This document shows, in pieces, positions 45,629-54,495 of a stretch of DNA of 64,000 nt. The stretch comes from Bdellovibrio bacteriovorus. Lineage in GTDB: Bacteria > Bdellovibrionota > Bdellovibrionia > Bdellovibrionales > Bdellovibrionaceae. Location: assembly GCF_025558485.1 (NCBI RefSeq), contig NZ_CP102930.1:434001-498000 (forward strand), in the 5' to 3' direction. A model generated the notes under the pieces. The model did not search any database and was not told where the DNA came from. It saw only the letters and a program-made list of their open reading frames with translations. A program made the position numbers and the translations under genes. Positions within the stretch are counted from its first letter, which is position 1; every line of letters begins with the position of its first letter.

Positions 45629-46117
45629 ATGAAAAAGTTTATTTTAATTCTGTCTTTATTCGCGGTTTCCACTTCTTTCGCCAAGGGCCAAAAGCTGGAA
45701 AACCTGAAAGAGCTTTGTGCCTTGGAAGCCGAGCAGGAAGAAGACTATGAAAGCATCTTTGAAGAGCTGAGCACTTTGGACATCAAGGAAATCAACTCTT
45801 TGACTGCGTTTGAACTTGAACTGGTGAATGCTCACCTGGTGCAGGAGGAATACACTTCCAAAGCCATGACTTTCGCGGAAATCAAAAAATTCTTCTCTCA
45901 GGAAGGCGAACAGCCTTTCAATGACCTTTACATCATCACTTTCAAATCCAGAGTGACCGGTCGCACTTATATTCAGGTAAAAACCTGGCCGGGCGACAAT
46001 CCTTATGGACTGATCTTCGATGCTAAAACGGGCAAAACTCTGGCTCATAACGGCGACGACAGCATCGTGCTTCTGACTCAGAACGGACCTTATTCCTGCT
46101 GGAGCCTGAACAAGTAG
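45629..46117 (+). CDS. Small secreted protein, unknown
   Basis: A protein of 162 residues with a signal peptide (MKKFILILSLFAVSTSFAKG). The mature part begins with a Glu-rich helix and ends in a beta-rich domain (FKSRVTGRTYIQVKTWPGD, then GLIFDAKTGKTLAH). GGGGAG precedes the ATG. No family recognised. A strong terminator follows at 46141. Confidence 0.78.
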   Translation: MKKFILILSLFAVSTSFAKGQKLENLKELCALEAEQEEDYESIFEELSTLDIKEINSLTAFELELVNAHLVQEEYTSKAMTFAEIKKFFSQEGEQPFNDLYIITFKSRVTGRTYIQVKTWPGDNPYGLIFDAKTGKTLAHNGDDSIVLLTQNGPYSCWSLNK

Positions 46118-46140
46118 TTTTCCGAAGGACAATTGGAAAT

Positions 46141-46170
46141 AAAAAAGGGAGCGTTGACGCTCCCTTTTTT
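46141..46170 (+). terminator. Terminator of the secreted-protein gene
   Basis: A 13-bp perfect stem (AAAAAAGGGAGCG with CGCTCCCTTTTTT) with a TTGA loop and T run, 24 bp past the stop. Confidence 0.93.
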
Positions 46171-46206
46171 ATTATTTTCTGCTTCAGCTTACGGGCCGAC
46201 AGGCCC

Positions 46207-46375
46207 TTCAGCTCTGCCCCTGACGGGACTTCAGCTCTGCCCCTGACGGGACTTCAGCTCTGCCCCTGACGGGACTTCAGCTCTGCCCTGTCGGGCCTGA
46301 CGGGACTTCAGCTCTGCCCCTGACGGGACTTCAGCTCTGCCCCTGACGGGACTTCAGCTCTGCCCTGTCGGGCCT
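46207..46375. repeat. Minisatellite of seven 23-bp units abutting glyS
   Basis: Seven units start at 46207, 46230, 46253, 46276, 46307, 46330 and 46353. The common unit begins TTCAGCTCTGCCCCTGACGG. Units 4 and 7 are a variant holding GCCCTGTCGGGC, a perfect inverted repeat, and give a higher-order pattern (three common plus variant, then two common plus variant). The last unit runs into the glyS stop codon at 46374. Number of copies is likely to vary between strains. Confidence 0.92.
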
Positions 46376-47714
46376 ACTGATTGAAAGTCTTCATTTTCGC
46401 TGCGATGTAAGCACCCAGTTGGGAAATCGCCACACGTTCTTGGGTCATTTTGTCACGGTGACGAACTGTAACAGCCTGATCGTTGATGGTGTCAAAGTCC
46501 ACTGTCACACAGAATGGTGTACCGATTTCGTCCTGACGACGGTAGCGCTTACCGATAGAACCGGATTCATCCAAAGTCACATCAAAGTCTTCCGCCAACT
46601 GGTCACGAACTTTGTCGGAAATGGACGTCAGTTCTTCCTTCTTAGACAAAGGCAAAACAGCCACTTTGTACGGAGCGATTTCCGGGTGCAAGCCCAGAAC
46701 CACACGCACGTCCTCTTTACCTGCGTCGTCCGTGGTGATTTCCTCGCGATAAGCATCACAAAGGAAGGCCAGGAACAAACGATCACAGCCCACAGCTGTT
46801 TCGATCACGTAAGGGATGTATTTCTTTTTGTTCGGCTCGTCGAAGTATTCCAGACTTTTGCCAGAGGCCTTCATATGCTGAGTCAAATCGAAGTCGGAAC
46901 GATTGTGGATACCTTCCAGCTCAGAGAAGCCCATTGGGAACTTGTATTCCACGTCCACCGCCGCACGCGCATAGTGCGCCAGCTTGTCGTGGTCTTTGAA
47001 TTTCAAATTCTCCGGTTTGATACCGAACTTGATATAGAAATTCCAACGACGCTCTTTCCACTCGGTGAAGAACTTTTCATCTGTGCCCGGCTCTACAAAA
47101 TATTGCATTTCCATCTGTTCAAATTCACGCGTGCGGAAGATGAAATTCCCCGGAGTAATTTCGTTACGGAAGGACTTACCAATCGCCGCGATACCAAATG
47201 GAATCTTATAGCGAGAGGACTGCTGACAGTTCAGGAAGTTCACAAAGTGCCCCTGAGCCGTTTCCGGACGCAGATAGATCACGCTGGCAGAATCCTCCAA
47301 AGGACCCATGTGGGTTTTGAACATCAAATTGAAGTTGCGTTCTTCAGACAGGTTTTTGCTGCCGCAGTTCGGGCATTTTTTCTCGTTGATATAAGAATCC
47401 GTGTTATCCGCACGGAAACGAGTTTTACAGTCTTTGCAATCCACCAATGGATCAGAGAAACCATCGACGTGACCAGACGCCTTCCACACCGTCGGATGCA
47501 TCAGGATCGCCGCATCCAAGCCCACGATATCCGGGCGACGGGTCATGGCGTTCCACCATGCGCGTTTTACATTGAGCTTCATCAATGAGCCCAGAGGACC
47601 ATAATCCCAGCAACTTGCAAGACCACCATAGATCTCACTGGATTGAAAAACAAAACCACGACGTTTGCTGAGGCTGACAAGAGTATTGAGGTCCTCACAA
47701 TGCTTAATTTTCAT
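46374..47714 (-). CDS. glyS: Glycyl-tRNA synthetase (alpha2 type)
   Basis: A class II synthetase of 446 residues that charges tRNA-Gly, of the homodimeric type and not the alpha-beta type of most Gram-negatives. Motif 1 region ([12 protein letters not shown]), a zinc site (CKDCKTRF, then CPNCG), motif 2 ([20 protein letters not shown]) and the C-terminal anticodon-binding domain are intact. The ATG at 47714 has GGAG 6 nt upstream. The minisatellite starts right at its stop. Confidence 0.95.
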   Translation of the reverse strand: MKIKHCEDLNTLVSLSKRRGFVFQSSEIYGGLASCWDYGPLGSLMKLNVKRAWWNAMTRRPDIVGLDAAILMHPTVWKASGHVDGFSDPLVDCKDCKTRFRADNTDSYINEKKCPNCGSKNLSEERNFNLMFKTHMGPLEDSASVIYLRPETAQGHFVNFLNCQQSSRYKIPFGIAAIGKSFRNEITPGNFIFRTREFEQMEMQYFVEPGTDEKFFTEWKERRWNFYIKFGIKPENLKFKDHDKLAHYARAAVDVEYKFPMGFSELEGIHNRSDFDLTQHMKASGKSLEYFDEPNKKKYIPYVIETAVGCDRLFLAFLCDAYREEITTDDAGKEDVRVVLGLHPEIAPYKVAVLPLSKKEELTSISDKVRDQLAEDFDVTLDESGSIGKRYRRQDEIGTPFCVTVDFDTINDQAVTVRHRDKMTQERVAISQLGAYIAAKMKTFNQ

Positions 47715-47819
47715 ACAGAACTCCACAGGTTGGGTTTCAAGTTAATATGGGGTCTAGAACCAGTCAAGAAATCAGGGTCCTCCCTTGCCTGAGGCCGGGT
47801 CCTCGGAGAAGCTATTCCT

Positions 47820-48176
47820 ATGCAGTGCATCCGAAAAAGCTTCTACCTTCTGACCCTTTTTTTGAGCCTTTCCATCCCACAAGCGTCTGCGGAGTCCGTG
47901 GCCAAATTCGTGACTAACGAGGAAAAAATCCGCGAGGAAATGATCGTCATTTCCCGGGAACTGGGTGTCACCTGCAATGCGTGCCATAATGTTCAGAACT
48001 TCAAGGCTGACGATAAAAAAGCCTTCAAAATCAGCAAAGAGCATATGAAGTTGACTCAGATGCTGAGAGACAACGGCTTGGATGGGAAAAAAGGTCCGAA
48101 AGCGACCTGCTATATGTGTCATCGTGGGAAAATGATGCCCGACTACAAAGAGCCTGCTAACGCAAAGGCTTTCTAA
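47820..48176 (+). CDS. Small dihaem c-type cytochrome-like protein
   Basis: A protein of 118 residues with a signal peptide (FYLLTLFLSLSIPQASA) and two haem-attachment motifs, CNACH and CYMCH (about residues 58-62 and 100-104). RELGVTCNACHN and CYMCHRGK resemble the haem sites of photosynthetic-reaction-centre-type cytochromes. It acts in the periplasm in electron transfer; its partners are unknown. It lies between glyS and the RND pump. Confidence 0.8.
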   Translation: MQCIRKSFYLLTLFLSLSIPQASAESVAKFVTNEEKIREEMIVISRELGVTCNACHNVQNFKADDKKAFKISKEHMKLTQMLRDNGLDGKKGPKATCYMCHRGKMMPDYKEPANAKAF

Positions 48177-48315
48177 GTTTCCTCTATTTTTACAGAAAAA
48201 ATCCCTCTTCCATGAACCTCGTCCGCCACTCTTTCGTCTAAAGTGACATGCCTTCCAGTCCCCAAGTTGACTCTCGCGCCACATGGGGAAAAATGAATTG
48301 TGCGAAAGGACTGCC

Positions 48316-51300
48316 ATGAACTTGATTGACCTCTCGATCCGACGCCCGGTGTTTGCATGGGTTCTAATGTTCGCTCTGATTGTTTTCGGAGCCATCTGTA
48401 TGAACCGCATGGGTATCAGTCAGCTTCCGGACGTGGATTTCCCGGTGGTCAGTATCTCCGTCACTTACGAGGGGGCCGCCCCGGAAGTTGTCGAAGCCGA
48501 GTTGCTGGACCCTATCGAGGAACGCCTGCTGGCCATCGAGGGTATCAAGGAAATGCGTTCTTCAGCCCGACAAGGGTCCGGGTCCGTCACGCTGGATTTT
48601 GATATTAATCGCAACGTCGATGTCGTACTGCAAGAAGTTCAAACAGCACTTAGCCGTATGCGCTGGCCTCCCGGAGTGGACCCGGCCACCATCCGCAAAC
48701 AAAATCCCGAAGAAGACCCGATCATTATTTTGTCGGTCTTTGGTGAAGCTCCCCTGCGAGACATGATCAACTGGACCGAAAACTATCTGCTGGATCAAGT
48801 CCGCTTCCTGCCAGGCGTGGGTGAGGTCAGCATCGGTGGTTTCAGTCAGCGTAATCTGCGCATTTGGGTGGACACTAAAAAACTAGAATCTTTGTATCTG
48901 ACCCTCAATGACGTGGTTGCCGCGATTAACACTCAACACTTGGAAAGTGCCGCCGGGCAATTTACTGAAGGCGAACGCGAGTTGCGCGTGCGCTGGTTGG
49001 GCGAAGCCACAGATGTCAATGAAGTGGCCAACATTCAGATTCTGCGCCGGGGTGGCCAGCGCATCTTTGATCGTGACATCTTCATCAGGGATGTCGCCCG
49101 GGTGGAGGACGGTCTTTCTGACGTTCGCCGCACGGCCCGGGTCGATGGGCGTCAGGCCGTTTCCATCATTGTGCGTAAGCAGCGTGGTACAAACGAAGTC
49201 ACTGTCGCCAATGAGGTCCGCGAAAAACTGGATAGCATCAAAGGCTCTTTCCCGGAAGGCTTCAATTTCCGGGTCAATGTGGACTTCACCCGCCCGACAG
49301 ATGCCACGGTCAATCTGACGATTGAAAAACTATGGGTGGCAGCCCTGATTACGATTTTAATCTGCTTCCTGTTCCTTGGAAACGTTCAGGCGGCGATCAA
49401 TATCCTGTTCTCGATTCCGACCTCCATTGTCGGGACATTCATCATCTTATATTTCTCAGGATTCACGCTGAACCTGTTCACTCTGCTGGCGTTGACTCTT
49501 TCCATTTCCATCGTCGTCGATGATGCCATCATGCTTTTGGAAAATATCATCCGCCATTATCGGATGGGTAAAGGATCGGCCAAGGCCGCGTCGGATGGCG
49601 CAAAAGAAGTTCTGCCCGCGGCCGTGGCCGCAACTTTGGCAGTTATCGCGGTCTTCCTGCCAGTTGTGTTCATGGACGGGATCATTGGTAAATTCTTCTT
49701 CCAGTTCGGCGTCACCATGAGTGCCGCGGTTTCCCTGTCACTTTTGGAGGCCGTTACCATCACCCCAATGCGTGCGGCAGCCCTGCTCAGTACAGAACCA
49801 AAAATCTCTAAACTGGAACACTTTCTGGATGAGCTGTTTGAAAAGTTCGCTCATGCCTATCAAAAAGTTCTGCATGGAACTCTGCGCTTTAAGTATCTGG
49901 TGGTTCTGGGCTCGGTAATCTTCTTCGTTGTGTCCCTGTTCCTGGTCAGCAAGGTTCGTCAGGAATTTGTTCCGGCACAGGATCAGGACTTTATCATTTT
50001 GAATGCGCAGATGCCTCCGGGCACATCACTGGAAGCCACCAGCAAGGCCGCAGAAAAACTTGAAGCCGTGCTAAAAGACGATGCAACTGTGGCAGGATTT
50101 GTAGTCTCTGTCGGCGGTGGTGGCGGTGGTGCCAATGTGAATCAAGTCTTCATGCCCGTGGCATTGAAAGCCCGCGCAGATCGTTCGGAAGGACATCTTC
50201 AGATCATGGACAGATGGCGTAAGGAATTCCGCAAGATCAAGGATATGCGGGTTTCCATGCGTGATATTTCCGCACGTAATCTTTCCTCGGGACGTCAGAA
50301 CCCGGTGGCGATCAATCTGCGCGGTCCCGATCTGGATGTTCTATTTGAAAAATCCAATGAACTGATGGACCGTCTGGAAAAAGAAAATCTGGCCGTGGAT
50401 TTGGATACAGACTTCCGTAAAGGGATTCCTGAGCTGGTTTTGACTCCGGACCGTAAGGCCATGGCGGCTCGCGGTGTTTCTGTTGAAGACGTCGGGGCGA
50501 TTCTTTCTGCGGGGGTCGGTGGCCTTCGTCAGGGACGTTACACTGCTGATGGCAGACGCTATGACATTCGTTTTAAATTCATAGAAGAACAAATCCAAAA
50601 ACCTGCGGACTTTAAACGGCTGTATGTGCGTAATAACTTCGGCAATCTGATTCCTTTGTCCCAGCTTGTAAAAATCGAAGAACAAAAAGCCATTCAGGGT
50701 ATCAGCCGTGTGAACCGTCAGCGTGCGATTTCCGTGTTCGGAAATCTGTCTCCGGGACAGTCTCAGGCCACCGTGCTGGAACGCACCAGTGCCATTGCCA
50801 AAGAGATTCTGCCTCAGGGGTATTCGTTCGCTCTGGAAGGGGCTTCTGCCGGATTTGCTGATTCCTTTAAAAGTCTTTATTCGGCGATGATGGTCGGCAT
50901 TCTGGTGGCCTATCTGATTCTGGCCGTTCAGTTTAACTCTTTCATCCATCCTGTTTCAGTTTTGGTGGCCTTGCCATTCTCAGTGACCGGAGCCCTGGTG
51001 GCTTTGTGGATGTTTGATATTTCCCTGAATCTGTTCAGTTTCATTGGTTTGATTGTGTTAATGGGTATTGCCAAAAAGAATTCCATCCTGCTGGTGGAGT
51101 TCACAAATCAAGTTCGCCATCACGGGGAAACCGACATTGCAAAGGCCCTGCTGGCGGCCTGCCCGATTCGTCTGCGCCCGATCCTGATGACTTCGGTGGC
51201 AACCGTCGCCGCGGCTTTGCCTTTGGTGATCGGTCATGGTATCGGTTCAGAAACACGTATTCCAATGGGTCTTTCCATTATCGGGGGAACCATTGTTTCC

Positions 51301-51384
51301 ACGCTGCTGACTTTGTTTGTCGTGCCGGCGCTGTATTTGATGCTTTCACCACTGGAAAGCAAAAGGAAAAAGGTTGAACTGTGA
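48316..51384 (+). CDS. RND family efflux transporter (AcrB/MexB type)
   Basis: An inner-membrane pump of 1022 residues with 12 membrane helices and two large periplasmic loops. The proton-relay residues are present: the Asp pair in SISIVVDDAIMLLENI (helix 4) and the Lys in GIAKKNSILLVEF (helix 10). The ATG at 48316 (MNLIDLSIRRP) has AAAGGA upstream. No adaptor or outer-membrane channel gene lies next to it, so it must borrow one from elsewhere. The stop overlaps the GTG of the next gene. Confidence 0.95.
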   Translation: MNLIDLSIRRPVFAWVLMFALIVFGAICMNRMGISQLPDVDFPVVSISVTYEGAAPEVVEAELLDPIEERLLAIEGIKEMRSSARQGSGSVTLDFDINRNVDVVLQEVQTALSRMRWPPGVDPATIRKQNPEEDPIIILSVFGEAPLRDMINWTENYLLDQVRFLPGVGEVSIGGFSQRNLRIWVDTKKLESLYLTLNDVVAAINTQHLESAAGQFTEGERELRVRWLGEATDVNEVANIQILRRGGQRIFDRDIFIRDVARVEDGLSDVRRTARVDGRQAVSIIVRKQRGTNEVTVANEVREKLDSIKGSFPEGFNFRVNVDFTRPTDATVNLTIEKLWVAALITILICFLFLGNVQAAINILFSIPTSIVGTFIILYFSGFTLNLFTLLALTLSISIVVDDAIMLLENIIRHYRMGKGSAKAASDGAKEVLPAAVAATLAVIAVFLPVVFMDGIIGKFFFQFGVTMSAAVSLSLLEAVTITPMRAAALLSTEPKISKLEHFLDELFEKFAHAYQKVLHGTLRFKYLVVLGSVIFFVVSLFLVSKVRQEFVPAQDQDFIILNAQMPPGTSLEATSKAAEKLEAVLKDDATVAGFVVSVGGGGGGANVNQVFMPVALKARADRSEGHLQIMDRWRKEFRKIKDMRVSMRDISARNLSSGRQNPVAINLRGPDLDVLFEKSNELMDRLEKENLAVDLDTDFRKGIPELVLTPDRKAMAARGVSVEDVGAILSAGVGGLRQGRYTADGRRYDIRFKFIEEQIQKPADFKRLYVRNNFGNLIPLSQLVKIEEQKAIQGISRVNRQRAISVFGNLSPGQSQATVLERTSAIAKEILPQGYSFALEGASAGFADSFKSLYSAMMVGILVAYLILAVQFNSFIHPVSVLVALPFSVTGALVALWMFDISLNLFSFIGLIVLMGIAKKNSILLVEFTNQVRHHGETDIAKALLAACPIRLRPILMTSVATVAAALPLVIGHGIGSETRIPMGLSIIGGTIVSTLLTLFVVPALYLMLSPLESKRKKVEL

Positions 51385-51800
51385 AGATTGTAAAGCAAGC
51401 CCGGCGAACAATTTACTTTGTGTTGGGTTGGCTGTTTCTGGCGCTGGGGATCATCGGTATTTTTTTACCTCTGCTTCCGACAACACCCTTTCTTTTACTG
51501 ACAGCTTTCTTTTTCGCCCGCAGCTCAATTCGCTGGCATAAATGGCTGCTGGCGCAGCCCCATCTGGGACCCATGATATTGGACTGGCAAAAGCATGGGG
51601 TGATCCGCACCCGGGCCAAGCTGATGGCCACGGGTTTGATGGTTCCTCTGGTTTCCCTGTCCCTTTTCTTTGGTAATGTCCCCTTCTATGCGAAGATTTG
51701 TGCAGCAGTGGTCTGTTCCTGCGTGCTGGTTTTTATCTGGACGCGCCCCTCGGTCTCACATCGAGACAGCGCGACTGACCAGCCATCTGACAGATGCTGA
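51381..51800 (+). CDS. DUF454 (YbaN-like) inner-membrane protein
   Basis: A protein of 139 residues. The start (TIYFVLGWLFLALGIIG, then IFLPLLPTTPFLLLTAFFFARSS) is the DUF454 signature, and WHKWLLAQPHLGPMI is its usual second part. Three or four membrane helices. The GTG start overlaps the RND gene by 4 bp (GTGA), so the two are coupled. The family function is unknown. Confidence 0.88.
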   Translation: MKIVKQARRTIYFVLGWLFLALGIIGIFLPLLPTTPFLLLTAFFFARSSIRWHKWLLAQPHLGPMILDWQKHGVIRTRAKLMATGLMVPLVSLSLFFGNVPFYAKICAAVVCSCVLVFIWTRPSVSHRDSATDQPSDRC

Positions 51801-51890
51801 TCCCATAGACATTACCTGTGATCACTTTAAGTAAAATCCCCTCTACACCTTTACCTAAGTCCAGCCGAAAAGAAGTGTCCGGGGGAATGT

Positions 51891-52097
51891 ATGATGACTA
51901 TTCGTCAGTGGTCGAAGCTGGGTGCTTTGAGTACGGGTTTTCTTTTACTCTTAGCTTATCAGAATTTTACACCAAGCAATTTGAACGCTGCCGCCACTTG
52001 TAGTGCCAGCAAGATCGCTGAAATTCTGGCACCAGCCAGCGAGGCCTGCCCAGAAACGGCATATCGACATATCATCATGAGATTTCTACTCTATTGA
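51891..52097 (+). CDS. Small exported protein or gene fragment
   Basis: An open frame of 68 residues with an N-terminal hydrophobic segment (LGALSTGFLLLLAYQ), then a Cys-containing tail. A GGGGGA site precedes the ATG. The end is abrupt, with a hydrophobic IIMRFLLY, so the gene may be a fragment of a longer one that has been cut by a frameshift. No family recognised. Confidence 0.45.
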   Translation: MMTIRQWSKLGALSTGFLLLLAYQNFTPSNLNAAATCSASKIAEILAPASEACPETAYRHIIMRFLLY

Positions 52098-52162
52098 AGC
52101 CCTACAAGCCATTTCATCTGCGCATGAAGCTTGCTCCTTGAAAAAAGAATGAAGGAGTGTGA

Positions 52163-52615
52163 ATGCGCTGGCCTCGGTTGATTCTTATTTTGGGACTGTT
52201 GATTTCAGATATTGCCCTGGCGACAAGTGCGCCGACAGTGCCTGCGGCCTCTGCATCCGAAGGGTACTATCGTTTGATCAATGGTACGGACAACTGCCCT
52301 GCCGAAGTGGAGTGGACGGAAGACTGCGATGGTTTTGCCCTGTATCCTTCAACTCAGGGCACATCCATGGATACGATTCGCTTCTGCCAGATCAACCGCG
52401 GATTTAAGGTCATTCAATCACCGGGACGAAAAATTTTACGGGAAGTGGTCAGTCGCGACAACTTCATCAGTAAAAAAGAAACCACTATTTACATCGACAA
52501 AGACAACTCTTTGAGTTTATTGCAAGAAGACACCGTGATTCAGGACGGCCCGAAAAAGTTCCTGTGGGAACATAGCCGAAACGGGCGCGGTCACAGTTGC
52601 CTTTATACCAAGTAA
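52163..52615 (+). CDS. Small secreted protein, unknown
   Basis: A protein of 150 residues with a signal peptide (MRWPRLILILGLLISDIALA) and GAAGGAG before the ATG. The mature part is beta-rich with four Cys (NCPAEVEWTEDCDG, then RFCQINR, SCLYTK). No family recognised. It is convergent with the J-like gene. Confidence 0.78.
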   Translation: MRWPRLILILGLLISDIALATSAPTVPAASASEGYYRLINGTDNCPAEVEWTEDCDGFALYPSTQGTSMDTIRFCQINRGFKVIQSPGRKILREVVSRDNFISKKETTIYIDKDNSLSLLQEDTVIQDGPKKFLWEHSRNGRGHSCLYTK

Positions 52616-52627
52616 GCAAATAAAAAT

Positions 52628-53047
52628 TTAAGCGGATTTATTAAGAATGGCTTTATAAGCCGTTTCCAGAAACTCCAACGATTCGCGGTCACTGCGGCGA
52701 ATCGCCGCCTGATAGGCCTCTGTCACGATCTTGATGGAGGCTCCTGCCGGAACCCCCAAAACCTCATAAGCATCCCAGGAATGCCCGTTGTAATTAAACA
52801 TGATGTTAAGGCTTTTGGATTGGCTCCCCGCAAGATCGGGGTGCACCTGAGGGGGTGCAACATTTCGACGCAAAGGCTCGATACCCGGCGCCTGTTCTGG
52901 CGCAGGATCGATTAGAGGTGGGGCACTGTCCTTCGCCTTCAGGTTCAACTGGGTCGGGCGACGGCTGCCGCCTCGTGAAACGAGATACCAGAAAATGAAA
53001 GCCCCTGCTCCCACTAGATTCAATGTCAAAAAGTCTTGGCTATTCAT
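52628..53047 (-). CDS. Membrane-anchored J-domain-like protein lacking HPD
   Basis: A protein of 139 residues from the ATG at 53047 (MNSQDFLTLN). A membrane helix (LNLVGAGAFIFWYLVS) comes first, then a Pro-rich linker, then residues about 90-135 resembling a J domain (WDAYEVLGVPAGASIKIV, TEAYQAAIRRSDRESL, EFLETAYKAIL). The HPD tripeptide that stimulates DnaK is absent: the expected site reads RRSD. It may have another role. It is divergent from mrp, so they may share regulation. Confidence 0.65.
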   Translation of the reverse strand: MNSQDFLTLNLVGAGAFIFWYLVSRGGSRRPTQLNLKAKDSAPPLIDPAPEQAPGIEPLRRNVAPPQVHPDLAGSQSKSLNIMFNYNGHSWDAYEVLGVPAGASIKIVTEAYQAAIRRSDRESLEFLETAYKAILNKSA

Positions 53048-53097
53048 CCAAGTTCTATTATTGGTTGTGTGGAGCAAATTAGCAAGGAGTCACCTTC

Positions 53098-53898
53098 ATG
53101 GCAGCCCCAAATCCCTTTGAAAAACAGACAGGCATTCCCGGAGTGAAACATATTATCGCGGTCAGTTCCGGCAAGGGCGGCGTCGGTAAAAGTACGGTGG
53201 CTACCAACCTTGCTATGGCTTTAGGCAGAAAGAACAAGGTCGGCCTGTTGGATGCGGATATTTACGGCCCGAGCATTCCTCGCATGTTAGGTTCTTTGGC
53301 GCAAAAACCTCATATCAACCCGGATACCAATCAACTGGAACCTATCACCCGTTACGGCATCAAGCTGATGAGCATCGGCTTCCTGGTGGAGGAAGGTGCG
53401 GCCGTTGTCTGGCGTGGACCGATGTTGTTTAAGGCCATGGATCAATTCCTGCGCGATGTGAACTGGGGTGAGCTGGACTATCTGGTTGTGGATCTGCCAC
53501 CAGGTACGGGTGACATTCAACTAACTTTGGCGCAAAAAGTTCCGGTGTCTGGTGCTGTGATGGTTTCCACTCCGCAAAACGTGGCTTTGGTGGATGTGAA
53601 AAAAGCAGTCGATATGTTTGCGCGTGTGAACGTGCCTTTGCTGGGGCTTGTGGAAAACATGGCTTACATGATCAACCCTGCCAACGGTGAAAAAATGCAG
53701 CTTTTCCCTAAGGGCGAAATTGATTCTTACGCGGAATCCAAAGGCATCAATAAACTTGGCGAAGTTCCTTTCAATCCTTCTGTGGGCATGGCGTGCGAAG
53801 CCGGCATTCCTATCGTGGAAGCCAACAGCAATGGTGCAGAAGCGCAGGCCTTCATGAAGATCGCTGATGAAATTCGCGAACTTCTTCCAACAACCTAG
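53098..53898 (+). CDS. mrp: Mrp/ApbC-type ATPase without the CxxC motif
   Basis: A protein of 266 residues of the ParA-like family that carries [4Fe-4S] clusters. The deviant P-loop SSGKGGVGKSTVATNLA, the DADIYGPSIPRMLG switch and DLPPGTGDIQLTLAQ are intact. The CxxC that holds the bridging cluster in Mrp (after VENM) is replaced: this protein reads YMINPANGEK, with N192 and N195 where the two Cys would be. The N-terminal DUF59 domain of longer Mrp proteins is also missing. It may therefore bind its cluster differently or have another role. Confidence 0.9.
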   Translation: MAAPNPFEKQTGIPGVKHIIAVSSGKGGVGKSTVATNLAMALGRKNKVGLLDADIYGPSIPRMLGSLAQKPHINPDTNQLEPITRYGIKLMSIGFLVEEGAAVVWRGPMLFKAMDQFLRDVNWGELDYLVVDLPPGTGDIQLTLAQKVPVSGAVMVSTPQNVALVDVKKAVDMFARVNVPLLGLVENMAYMINPANGEKMQLFPKGEIDSYAESKGINKLGEVPFNPSVGMACEAGIPIVEANSNGAEAQAFMKIADEIRELLPTT

Positions 53899-53931
53899 TT
53901 CAAATTTTTAAAATTCTATTTTTTATTCTCA

Positions 53932-53960
53932 AAAAAGGCCGTCGTTCTGACGGCCTTTTT
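53932..53960 (+). terminator. Terminator of mrp
   Basis: GGCCGTC/GACGGCC stem with a GTTCT loop, flanked by A and T runs, 34 bp past the stop. Confidence 0.92.
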
Positions 53961-54043
53961 GTTTCAAGCCAAAACAAAAAACCATTCTGTTTCCCGCCCT
54001 GATACACAAATCCGACGTAAATTGAGAATCGACATCCGTGCTA

Positions 54044-54073
54044 TTGAAATTAAAACTTTGGTCGGGCTATCCT
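54044..54073 (+). promoter_or_regulatory. Possible promoter of the merRNA-like transcript
   Basis: TTGAAA (54044-54049) and TATCCT (54068-54073) with an 18-bp spacer, at the start of the structured intergenic region. A FliA-type promoter was looked for and not clearly seen. Confidence 0.35.
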
Positions 54074-54154
54074 GATTGTGTTGAAACCACAAGGCTCGTG
54101 AGACTTACCTCTGAGTAAGTGAACGCTAGTAGGGCCAGCTAAAGGAGGACACGG

Positions 54155-54199
54155 ATGAATTTTCGTTTTTACGAACATCACGATGACGAACTGAAGTGA
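54155..54199 (+). CDS. Possible 14-residue peptide inside the merRNA-like RNA
   Basis: A strong Shine-Dalgarno (AAAGGAGG, 54141-54148) lies 6 nt before an ATG at 54155. The frame runs MNFRFYEHHDDELK and ends at TGA (54197-54199). The match of the site is better than for most real genes in the window. Whether it is translated cannot be told. Confidence 0.45.
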   Translation: MNFRFYEHHDDELK

Positions 54200-54327
54200 A
54201 GATGCGTCACCAGGATTATTAAAAAGAGGTGCGGTTCATGCCTCTCTAAACAAGAATGGACTGGTTGGATCTGATGAATAACTCAAAGGAGGTTCCTAGG
54301 GTTATACTCGTTAGGATTAAGATCCTT

Positions 54328-54418
54328 CCTTTGCCTCAAGGCAAACCGTTCGGAAACGGCGGGACGCAAAGCTAAAGGGGTGTCGGTCTTTCGGACCATG
54401 CCAGCCAGCTGCCAAAGG
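54328..54418 (+). ncRNA. c-di-GMP-I riboswitch aptamer (GEMM)
   Basis: The conserved core GGCAAACC, GAAA and GGGACGCAAAGC is present (54340-54372), with P1 formed by CCTTTG (54328-54333) and CAAAGG (54413-54418). A third stem around GGTCTTTCGGACC matches P3. Order and spacing are those of the GEMM-I aptamer, which binds c-di-GMP. Confidence 0.9.
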
Positions 54419-54495
54419 TCATGAGTCACCTGAGGAATCAGAGGTGTGCATATGGAAGGAACAAATACATACAAGGATTGGTTTCATTCCCCTTA

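Noticed and set aside
46207..46375. CRISPR array
   Set aside because: The units are joined head to tail with no unique spacers and there are no cas genes.
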